64,000 nt of DNA from Flavobacteriales bacterium. GTDB lineage: Bacteria; Bacteroidota; Bacteroidia; Flavobacteriales_F; PHOS-HE28. The stretch's first letter is position 1; each line of letters starts with the position of its first letter. Under the pieces are notes generated by a model. That model searched no databases, was not told where the DNA came from, and saw nothing but the letters and a program-made list of their open reading frames with translations. Shown here one piece after another: positions 50,693 to 58,027 of this stretch. The stretch is from contig JACJZF010000003.1 of assembly GCA_020635725.1 (NCBI GenBank), positions 186,001 through 250,000 of the forward strand. The letters are read 5' to 3'. Position numbers and translations under genes: made by a program.

Positions 50693-53410
50693 TCAGGCGG
50701 GGACCTCGTCGAATTTCACCCCCACGCGCAGCTCGTTCCGCACCACCAGGCGGCCGTTCTGCGGGCGCAGGAAGTAGAGCGCATCCACCTCGCTCACCGG
50801 CTCGGGCGCGGCCGTGATGGCCATGAAGCCCAGGTCGCGTGCCATGGAAAGCACCGCTTTCCGGTTGATCGCATCGAGCGAGTGCACCTCATCCAGGAAG
50901 AAGGGCACGCGGGAGAGCGGGGTACGGTCCTTCGGATCCTCCTTCAGCATGCTGCGCAGCACGAGCAGGTTGAAGAGCACCTTGATGGTGATGGCCGTGC
51001 CGTGGCTCTCGACCTGCAGGTTGTCGTAGCTGTGCGCCCGGCCTCCCTTCAGGGCCACGTTGAACCGCAGGGTGAAGAGGTCGCCGTAGTGCAACGTGAT
51101 GCGCTCGCTGAGCTTGTTGCGGAAGCTCTGGTAGGCGGCATCGAGCTTCTTGCTGTCGTCGAACAGGCCAGTATGGTCAGTCTCGGCCAGCTCCTTCAAG
51201 GGCTCGACGAGGTCGCTCTGGTCCATCACTTCCATGCGCAGGCTCTCGAGGTTGCTCACGCTCACGGTGCTGAACCGGCGGTTGAGCTGCTCGGCCGCGC
51301 TGCGGATGTCGTTGAGGCCGCTGAGCACATTGGCGAAGTTGGCGCGCAGCAGGTGCAGGTAGTTGTCCCAGTCCTTGCGCAGCGCCTCCTCGAAGGTGGG
51401 CAGGCCCTCGAGCTGCTCCTTCATCAGGCGCACGGTATCGGGCTCGGTGGCGCCGATGATATCGCCCTTGAGCACGTTCTCGATCTTGGAGCGCAGGCCG
51501 TCCATCTCGCGCGAGAGGTCCTTATGCTCGACCGTCATGCGCAGGTAGAGGGTGATGGCGTCCTCGGCGTCGGCCGGAACCGCCATGGGTTCCACGAGCT
51601 TCGCCTCGGGGTCGGGCGGGGCGGCGCATTGCTCCAGCAGGCGCAGCAGGCGGTTGAAGCGCTCGTCCTCTTTGTTCAGGGCGGTGCGCTGCTCGAAGAG
51701 CTTCACGCTGAGCTCGTCGAGCTTCTGGCGGGTCTCCTGGCGCTGCACCTCGGCCTGTTCCTTCTCCTTCAGCAATTCGCTGAGGCGCTTCTGCAGCTTG
51801 GGCTCGTCCTTGCGCTCGCGCTGCAGGCGCTCCCACTGGCTGATCGCCTCCAGGCGCTGGTCGACCTCCTTCTGTGCCGCATCGCGCTCCTCCATGAGCT
51901 GCTCGCGGTTCTCGATCGCGGCCATGAGCTCCTTCAGGCGGTCGTGCTCATGCTTGTGGTCCACGAGGGCCTTCTTCAGCGCCTTCACGTCCACGAGTTC
52001 CTTCCACGCGCTGCTGTTCTCCGGCAGGGGCAGGCTCATCAGCTCATCGCTGTAGCGGCCGTCCTTGATGCGCGCGGCGATCTCCTTCAGCAACGCGTCC
52101 ACCTGCTTGCGCTTCTTCAGCTCCACGCCGCCTTTCTCCACGGCCTGCTTCAGCAGCTCCACATTGAAGAGGCGCGAGAGCCCTTGGAGCGCCTCCTCAT
52201 CGAGCGAGGAACGCAGGCTGGTGATGAGCGCGCGGTCGAAACCGGCGATGGCCTTCTCGGTGCTGGTCACACGGGCTTTCGCCTCGGCGAGGCTGCGCTC
52301 GGTGCGGGCGCGGTCGGCGAGCTGGGCATTGCCCAAGCGGCGGTCCAGCGCGGCCAGGCGCTCCTTGGCGTTGGCCAGCGCCTCACGCTCGAGGGTGTCG
52401 GAGAAATCCTCCAAGCCCTTGCCCATCTCCACGATGCGGTGCAGGTCGCCATCGAGGCGGCCCTTCATGCCGGCGAGCTCAGCGATCCGGTCATCCTGGT
52501 TCCGAAGACCAGCAGCCATGCCCTGCTTCTCCTGCTCGAGCAGCTCGGTCTTGGCCACGATGGCCTCCTTCACGTTCTTGTTGTGGTCGTGGGCCTTGCG
52601 CCGCTTCTCCATCAGGTCGGCGTGCACGGCGGCCAGGCGGCCTTCCAGCGCGGTGCGCACCTCGCTGCGCTGGATGTAGGTGCGCAGGCGTTCCTGCTCG
52701 CTCTTGAGGGTGCTGAGCTTGAGGCGTCGGTCGCGGATGCGCTCGAATTCCTCGGTCATCAGCTTGTTGGCCTCCAGCGCGGGCTTGCTCGGGGGCAGGC
52801 CGGCGAGCATCAGCAGGCTGCGCTTCATCTCGTGCTGGTCGATGCTGCGCAGGCTGAGCAGGTTCTTGAGCACCTCCTTGAAGTGCGGGTAGCGCTCATT
52901 CTCGGTGAGGCTCACCACGCCCAGTCCGTTGCTATCGCCCTTGGTGGCCACCAGGATGGCCTCGCGGTGCAGCTGCGGCTCCTTGAGCTCGCGGTATTGC
53001 TTGGCGGCGAGCTTGCTGAGCACGTGCTTCGGTTCGGCCACGCGGCCGTCCTCGGTGAGGTAGTCGCTCACATCGTAGCCGCCGTCGTAGGTGAAGCGCA
53101 CGGGGTCGCCGCCGCTGGCCTTGCTCACGCCGCGCCATCCCAGCACATAGGTGCCCCGTGGTCCTTGGCACTCGAAAAGCAGGTAGCTATAGTGATCGGG
53201 GAAGTAATACTCCCGGGTGGCGTCCATCTCGTGGTCGCCGAACACCATCTGGTTCCGGTGGTCGAGGTAGAGGAACTGGAGGGTGTTGATGAGCGTGGTC
53301 TTGCCCGCGTTGTTGGGGCCCACGAGCTGGAGCGAATCAGCCAGGTCGATATCGGCGTAGTCGTAGCTGCCGGAACGGATGGCGATGAGCTTGCTAGGTC
53401 CTAGTTGCAT
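50693..53410 (-). CDS. MukB/MksB-like SMC ATPase
   Basis: A 905-residue SMC-type ATPase with Walker A GPNNAGKTT (31-39). Two long coiled-coil arms (~210-400 and ~470-600 in heptads rich in Glu/Lys/Arg) flank a hinge-like middle. Walker B is VPFFLDEVH (~835-843) with D-loop SLDAIN. The ABC signature is degenerate: VESHGTAIT (~800) stands where LSGGQ is expected. The size is close to MksB and smaller than MukB. With the two upstream genes it forms an SMC-kleisin-KITE complex that probably extrudes DNA loops. A chromosome-organising or plasmid-restricting role is inferred. Confidence 0.8.
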   Translation of the reverse strand: MQLGPSKLIAIRSGSYDYADIDLADSLQLVGPNNAGKTTLINTLQFLYLDHRNQMVFGDHEMDATREYYFPDHYSYLLFECQGPRGTYVLGWRGVSKASGGDPVRFTYDGGYDVSDYLTEDGRVAEPKHVLSKLAAKQYRELKEPQLHREAILVATKGDSNGLGVVSLTENERYPHFKEVLKNLLSLRSIDQHEMKRSLLMLAGLPPSKPALEANKLMTEEFERIRDRRLKLSTLKSEQERLRTYIQRSEVRTALEGRLAAVHADLMEKRRKAHDHNKNVKEAIVAKTELLEQEKQGMAAGLRNQDDRIAELAGMKGRLDGDLHRIVEMGKGLEDFSDTLEREALANAKERLAALDRRLGNAQLADRARTERSLAEAKARVTSTEKAIAGFDRALITSLRSSLDEEALQGLSRLFNVELLKQAVEKGGVELKKRKQVDALLKEIAARIKDGRYSDELMSLPLPENSSAWKELVDVKALKKALVDHKHEHDRLKELMAAIENREQLMEERDAAQKEVDQRLEAISQWERLQRERKDEPKLQKRLSELLKEKEQAEVQRQETRQKLDELSVKLFEQRTALNKEDERFNRLLRLLEQCAAPPDPEAKLVEPMAVPADAEDAITLYLRMTVEHKDLSREMDGLRSKIENVLKGDIIGATEPDTVRLMKEQLEGLPTFEEALRKDWDNYLHLLRANFANVLSGLNDIRSAAEQLNRRFSTVSVSNLESLRMEVMDQSDLVEPLKELAETDHTGLFDDSKKLDAAYQSFRNKLSERITLHYGDLFTLRFNVALKGGRAHSYDNLQVESHGTAITIKVLFNLLVLRSMLKEDPKDRTPLSRVPFFLDEVHSLDAINRKAVLSMARDLGFMAITAAPEPVSEVDALYFLRPQNGRLVVRNELRVGVKFDEVPA

Positions 53411-53429
53411 GCCTATGATGCGATTGCGT

Positions 53430-54005
53430 TCAGTTCATTTCTGGGTCGATGCCCTCCTCGGTCTTCAGCACCTCGCGCGATTCCTGTTCCGCGGCGTTGC
53501 TGATCTCCTGGCACTTGTCGAATACCCGGTGGAAGGGGCGCAGGAAGCGGAAGGTGTCATCGGGGAAGTACTCGGCCCATCCCAGGCGCACCATGCTCTT
53601 GACCACTTTGCGCAGCGATTGCTCATCGTCGATGCCGACGGCCTTCAGATGCGCCTTGTAGCGGTCGAGGGTGAGGTGCGGCAGGCCGGCCACGCTGAAG
53701 CGCTCGGTGAGCAGGTATTCCTCGACGGGCCGCCCGTCATTCGCGGTGGCCTCGATGAGGATGAAGCAGAAGACCGTGATAGGGGGCAGGCTGGCCGGCG
53801 GCGGCGTGGCCTCGGAGGTCTCCGTGCGGAAGTAGAAGAAGTCGCGCTGGTGGCGCACGAGGTCGAGGCCGAGTGGCTTGAAGTACTCGGCGTAGGCCTC
53901 GTAGCGCTCGGTGAGGGGGCCGTGCAGGGCGCCCTGCTCATGGGTGATGTAAGCGCCCTGGCGCAGCTTGTCGAAGATGTCCTTGACGTAGGGGAGCTCG
54001 TTCAT
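53430..54005 (-). CDS. MukE/MksE-like (JetB-type) subunit of the SMC complex
   Basis: A 191-residue protein with winged-helix character, lying between the kleisin-like and SMC genes, as KITE subunits do. Landmarks: LPPITVFCFILIEA, EEYLLTERFSVAGLPHLTLDRYKAHLKAVG, VVKSMVRLGWAEYFPDDTFRFLRPFHRVF. Its start overlaps the upstream gene by 4 bases and the SMC gene follows after 19 bases. Assignment rests on operon position, size and fold impression. Confidence 0.7.
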   Translation of the reverse strand: MNELPYVKDIFDKLRQGAYITHEQGALHGPLTERYEAYAEYFKPLGLDLVRHQRDFFYFRTETSEATPPPASLPPITVFCFILIEATANDGRPVEEYLLTERFSVAGLPHLTLDRYKAHLKAVGIDDEQSLRKVVKSMVRLGWAEYFPDDTFRFLRPFHRVFDKCQEISNAAEQESREVLKTEEGIDPEMN

Positions 54006-55225
54006 GGCTTGCTGATGCTGATCGTGGTGGCCTCCAGCACGCCGTCGCGCGTGCGGTAGGACTTAGGCTTGCTATGCTTGAAGCTGACCTCCAGTTCGGG
54101 GTCGAAGAGGATCTTGCTGAGGCCGAGCAGCGCGTCGGAGGTGCCCTTGTCCGGGAAGCTCTGCGTGAGCCAGCCGGTCAGGTCCTTCACCGGCAGTTCG
54201 GCGCGCAAGGCCTCCGGCAGGGCGTTCAGCCACAGCAGGCGCACGTAATCGGCCGGGGTGTCCTTGCTCTCCTCCATGCGCAGGGGCGGAGGCTGCTGCG
54301 GCGGGTGCGCGACAACGTCGTGGATGGTCTTCCGCAGCACCGCGTCGGTGGGCGGGCACTCGATGGGCGCGCGCGCTGCCTGCGGCACGTAATGGGCCAC
54401 CCAGTCCTCGAGCTTCATGGGTTTGAGGCGGCCCAATGCCAGGGTGGCGCCGTGGGCGATGGAGGAGGAGCGGCGCAGCACATCGTACAGCGGCTGCAGC
54501 TCCTTGCGGCTCTCGTTGAGGGTGTGGATCGCGCGGCGGCGGAGCACGCGGATCTGCCGTTCGTTGCGCAGCACGGGGCCGAGCTCCACGAATACCCCGG
54601 TCTCGCGGGCCGAGCGTAACGCGGCATCGAGCTCGTTCAGCGTGTTCACCAGCAAGCCGTCCACGCGAACGATCTCCACCAGCGGGTGCACGAACTGGTC
54701 CATCAGGCGCACGATGCGCATGTAGCGCTCGCGCACGCTCACGCTGCTGCGGTCGGCCTTGTAGCGGGCCACTTCGCCCATCACGGCGCGGTGCGTGGCG
54801 TTGAGGTCCTCTTGCACGCGGCGCAGCGTGTGGTCCACTTCGCTGGCGGCCAGGGCCACGCTGAGCGCGTCGAAGGCGGCCACGCCGCTCACGATGCGCT
54901 TGCGGGCGCTCTCGAGTGCAGCGGTGTAGCCCTGGATGATCTCCGGGCTGGTGGGCAGCGCATCGTCATGGAGGTACTCAATCAGGTTCCGCAAGGGCTG
55001 CGCCATGAGGTAGTGCGAGCTGCCCTCTTCCAGCGGCACCAGGATACCGAGCTCGGTGAGCCGTTGCCAGGTGGTCTCGGGCAGCTCCTCGGCGGTGTCG
55101 CTGAAGGTGCGGATCAACTGGCGCACCTGGGCCTCGCTCACGTCGCCGGGCTTGGTGGCGATGGCGTGCAGCAAGGGCACATGGTTGGCGCAGAAGTCGA
55201 AGAAGCGTTTCGGCGCGATCTGCAT
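54002..55225 (-). CDS. MukF/MksF-like (JetA-type) kleisin subunit
   Basis: A 407-residue, mostly helical protein. A winged-helix-like N-terminus (RFFDFCANHVPLLHAIATKPG ... LTELGILVPLEEGSSHYLM) is followed by a long helical middle (~95-260) and a C-terminal wing-like domain (~330-407). This is the layout of MukF/MksF kleisins. First gene of the three-gene SMC operon, coupled to the MksE-like gene. A TACTTTCA motif lies about 54 bases before the start. Confidence 0.7.
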   Translation of the reverse strand: MQIAPKRFFDFCANHVPLLHAIATKPGDVSEAQVRQLIRTFSDTAEELPETTWQRLTELGILVPLEEGSSHYLMAQPLRNLIEYLHDDALPTSPEIIQGYTAALESARKRIVSGVAAFDALSVALAASEVDHTLRRVQEDLNATHRAVMGEVARYKADRSSVSVRERYMRIVRLMDQFVHPLVEIVRVDGLLVNTLNELDAALRSARETGVFVELGPVLRNERQIRVLRRRAIHTLNESRKELQPLYDVLRRSSSIAHGATLALGRLKPMKLEDWVAHYVPQAARAPIECPPTDAVLRKTIHDVVAHPPQQPPPLRMEESKDTPADYVRLLWLNALPEALRAELPVKDLTGWLTQSFPDKGTSDALLGLSKILFDPELEVSFKHSKPKSYRTRDGVLEATTISISKP

Positions 55226-55343
55226 CGGTGGTTGCTAAAAGGTCCGCCCTTCGTGGAACGGACCTCTTTTCCAGCGGGTGAAAGTAGCCGGGACGCCCCG
55301 GGCGGGCCGGGCCGATTTCTCAACACCTGTTAGTAACGCGGGG

Positions 55344-56519
55344 CTAGGCCCGGGGCACGGCGTAGGCCTTCACGTCGGCCTCGGTGATCTCCTTGCCGCT
55401 GAGGATCACCAGGCGCTCGATCACGTTGCGCAGCTCGCGCACGTTGCCCGTCCACGGGAGCTTCTGCAGCTCCTTCACAGCCTTGTCCGCGATCTTCTTC
55501 GGGCTGATGCCCTGCTCGGCGCAGACCTGCTGGATGAAGTGGTCGGCAAGCAGCGGCACATCCTCCAGGCGCTCGCTGAGGCTGGGCACATGAATGGGGA
55601 TGACGCTCAGGCGATGGTAGAGGTCCTCGCGGAAGTTGCCCTTGTCGATCTCCTTCTTCAGGTCCTTGTTGGTGGCCGCGATCACGCGCACATCCACCTG
55701 CACGTCCTTGTCGCCGCCCACGGGGGTGATTCGGCCCTCTTGCAATGCGCGCAGCACCTTGGCTTGGGCAGCCAAGGCCATGTCGCCGATCTCGTCCAGG
55801 AAGAGGGTGCCGCCGTGGGCCAGCTCGAACTTGCCCTTGCGGTCCTTGATGGCGCTGGTGAAGCTGCCTTTCATGTGGCCGAAGAGCTCGCTCTCGATCA
55901 ACTCCCCGGGGATCGCCGCGCAGTTCACCTCGATGTAGGGGCCATCGGCGCGGTTGCTCTTCTGGTGGATCATACGGGCCACGCCTTCCTTGCCCGCGCC
56001 GTTGCCGCCCGTGATGAGCACGCGGGCATCGCTCGGCGCCACCTTCTCGATCATGTCGCGGATCTCGCCGAGCGCCTTGCTCTCGCCCACCATCTGCACG
56101 CCGTTGCCCTTGGCCTTGCCCACCTTCTGGCGCAGCACCTTGGTCTCCTTCACCAGGTCGCCGCGATCCAGCGCGTTGCGCACGCTCACCAGGATCCGGC
56201 TGATGTTGGGCGGCTTCTCGATGAAGTCGAAGGCGCCCTTCTTGAGGGCATCCACCGCGGTGTCGATGGTGCCGTGGCCGCTGATCATCACCACGGGCAG
56301 CTCCTCGTTGTGCGCCTGCAGCTTCTGCAGCACCTCCAGGCCATCCAATTTGGGCATCTTGATGTCGCAGAGCACCAGGTCGTACTTGCCGGCCTTGGCC
56401 TTCTCGAGCCCGCTGGCGCCGTCCTCGGCCTCGTCCACCTTGTGCTTCTCGTGTTCCAGGATGTCGCGCAGCGCGGCGCGGATCGCTTTCTCGTCGTCGA
56501 TGATGAGGATGTGGGCCAT
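55344..56519 (-). CDS. Sigma-54 AAA+ response regulator lacking a DNA-binding domain
   Basis: A 391-residue NtrC-like regulator. The receiver domain (1-~115) has phospho-acceptor Asp52 in LVLCDIKMP. The AAA+ domain (~140-370) has Walker A GGNGAGKEG (171-179) and Walker B GGTLFLDEIG (236-245). The sigma-54-contact loop reads GSFTSA (218-223) instead of GAFTGA. The arginine-finger region FREDLYHRLSVIPI is present. The protein ends at ADVKAYAVPRA with no Fis-type HTH. MAHILIIDDE start preferred over Met 3 codons earlier. No partner kinase is adjacent. Confidence 0.88.
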   Translation of the reverse strand: MAHILIIDDEKAIRAALRDILEHEKHKVDEAEDGASGLEKAKAGKYDLVLCDIKMPKLDGLEVLQKLQAHNEELPVVMISGHGTIDTAVDALKKGAFDFIEKPPNISRILVSVRNALDRGDLVKETKVLRQKVGKAKGNGVQMVGESKALGEIRDMIEKVAPSDARVLITGGNGAGKEGVARMIHQKSNRADGPYIEVNCAAIPGELIESELFGHMKGSFTSAIKDRKGKFELAHGGTLFLDEIGDMALAAQAKVLRALQEGRITPVGGDKDVQVDVRVIAATNKDLKKEIDKGNFREDLYHRLSVIPIHVPSLSERLEDVPLLADHFIQQVCAEQGISPKKIADKAVKELQKLPWTGNVRELRNVIERLVILSGKEITEADVKAYAVPRA

Positions 56520-56525
56520 GGCGGG

Positions 56526-56533
56526 CAAAGATG
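56526..56533 (-). promoter_or_regulatory. -7-like box (CATCTTTG) of the sigma-54 regulator
   Basis: CATCTTTG on the minus strand, 6 bases before the ATG at 56519, the same variant and near-start position as at rsgA. Confidence 0.4.
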
Positions 56534-56617
56534 GGCAGGGGATGATTCATACGGCCTAGCTTCGAGGCAACGAGCGGTTCAGAACACGTCTATCCATCAA
56601 TTCCAAGCTTCTCCCGA

Positions 56618-58027
56618 ATGCTTGCACGCAACATTCGCTTAGCGGTATTCCACGTAGTGCTGCCCGGAGCGGCCTTCGCGCAATGCACCTTCCCGGCCGT
56701 TGCGACGCTTCAGCCTGTTTGCGATTGGAACAGCTTCCTTCCGCCATGCGCCATCGGGGCGAGCATCCAGTTCCTGGGAGGCACACCGCCTTATTCCTAC
56801 CATGTCGGTTCCTATCACAACGGCAGCACCACGCAGAGTTCGATCACGTTCATCGACCCCACGCCCAATGGCGGCGCTGCCGATTACCTGATGACCGCCA
56901 CCGATGCCAACGGGTGCACGTTCTCCGGTGGCCTGATGTTCGGTGGCGCGAGCTCGTATCTGGATATCGCGACATTCACGCGTGCGCTGGTGCCCAATGG
57001 TGGCAACTGGGACCTGCGGCTCACGGGTGGTGCCCATCCGAGCTACCTCCCGGCCAACGCCCTGTGCGGATTGAGCTATGCACTCACCCTGAACGGTTCA
57101 CCGTACGCGTCAGGGACCATGGCCAGTATCTTCTCGACCACCATTCAGGGATTCCAGCTCAGCGCGCTCCCGATGGGCAATTACACGTTGACCACATCGA
57201 TCACACCAGGATCCTGCGGAACCTATCCCTACTGGTGCTCCCCACAGGTTGGCTCCATTGGATTCATGGTGCCGCAGGCCGGGGATACCGGTGTCAATTT
57301 GTGGCTAAGCGCTGGACTGGCCGGGGCCATGCAGGCCGATGGCCTGATGGATGATGGATTGCGCTCCACCGGCGTAATGCCGCTCACGGAGCCGTATTCA
57401 GCGGCCGGTTACACCTACGTCGGGACGGCACCCGGTGCGACCATCACCGCCGGTCTGGCTGCGGTTTCAGGGGCCACGGCGGCGGTGGATTGGGTCGTGG
57501 TTGAATTGCGCTCCACAACGGCCCCGTACCCTGTCGTCGCATCGCGTCCGGCGTTGATCCGGCGCGATGGGGAGGTGATGGATACGGACGGGGATCCGTA
57601 CGTGAACTTCCCCGGACTGGCTGCCGGGAGTTACCGCGTGGCCCTGAGGCACCGCAACCACTTGGGCGTGATGTCGAATGTGGCCATCTCGCTCGCCCAG
57701 GTTCCGGAACGGGTGAATTTCAGGGCTGGCAACGCGTATGGCTCCGCCCCGCAAACAGCAATGGGTGGCGTGCAATGCCTCTGGCCGGGTGATGCCGTTG
57801 CAGATGGCACCATCCGCTACATCGGTGCCGACAACGACCGTGATCCGCTGCTCGTGGCCATCGGTGGCAATACGCCCACCAACGTGGTGAGCAACGTGTA
57901 CAGCCCGCTGGATGTGAACATGGATGGGCGGGTTCAATATGTCGGAAACGGGAACGACCGAGACTTCAGCCTCACCACTGTCGGTGGTTCGGTCCCAACA
58001 GCGACACGAACACAGCAATTGCCGTGA
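56618..58027 (+). CDS. Secreted protein with shared C-terminal module
   Basis: A 469-residue exported protein with an N-terminal signal (VFHVVLPGAAFAQ) and a Cys-containing PKD/Ig-like N-terminal half (GGTPPYSYHVGSYHNG, TATDANGCTFSGG). A ~230-residue C-terminal module begins near VNLWLSAGLAGAM. It includes LTEPYSAAGYTYVG, DWVVVELRS, LRHRNHLGVM and two dockerin-like Asp-rich turns (DNDRDPLLV, DVNMDGRVQYVGNGNDRD). No YPNP-type T9SS tail. The next gene overlaps it (GTGA) and carries the same module, the last ~64 codons being almost identical. Confidence 0.75.
   Translation: MLARNIRLAVFHVVLPGAAFAQCTFPAVATLQPVCDWNSFLPPCAIGASIQFLGGTPPYSYHVGSYHNGSTTQSSITFIDPTPNGGAADYLMTATDANGCTFSGGLMFGGASSYLDIATFTRALVPNGGNWDLRLTGGAHPSYLPANALCGLSYALTLNGSPYASGTMASIFSTTIQGFQLSALPMGNYTLTTSITPGSCGTYPYWCSPQVGSIGFMVPQAGDTGVNLWLSAGLAGAMQADGLMDDGLRSTGVMPLTEPYSAAGYTYVGTAPGATITAGLAAVSGATAAVDWVVVELRSTTAPYPVVASRPALIRRDGEVMDTDGDPYVNFPGLAAGSYRVALRHRNHLGVMSNVAISLAQVPERVNFRAGNAYGSAPQTAMGGVQCLWPGDAVADGTIRYIGADNDRDPLLVAIGGNTPTNVVSNVYSPLDVNMDGRVQYVGNGNDRDFSLTTVGGSVPTATRTQQLP
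57831..58024 (+). repeat. 194-bp direct repeat, copy 1
   Basis: Encodes the end of the shared C-terminal module. Differs from 60792-60985 at about eight positions, several of them silent. Confidence 0.85.

Noticed and set aside
50585..53404. 939-residue plus-strand ORF opposite the SMC gene
   Set aside because: Leu/Val/His-rich mirror of the coiled-coil coding sequence. The minus strand has Walker A and B motifs and operon context.
55226..56519. A fourth, JetD-like nuclease gene for the SMC operon
   Set aside because: The only gene upstream is the sigma-54 regulator and downstream is a small membrane protein. Neither has topoisomerase/nuclease motifs.
55330..56550. 406-residue minus-strand ORF rich in Arg and Gly
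   Set aside because: Shifted frame of the sigma-54 regulator. The product has no domain and extreme Arg content.
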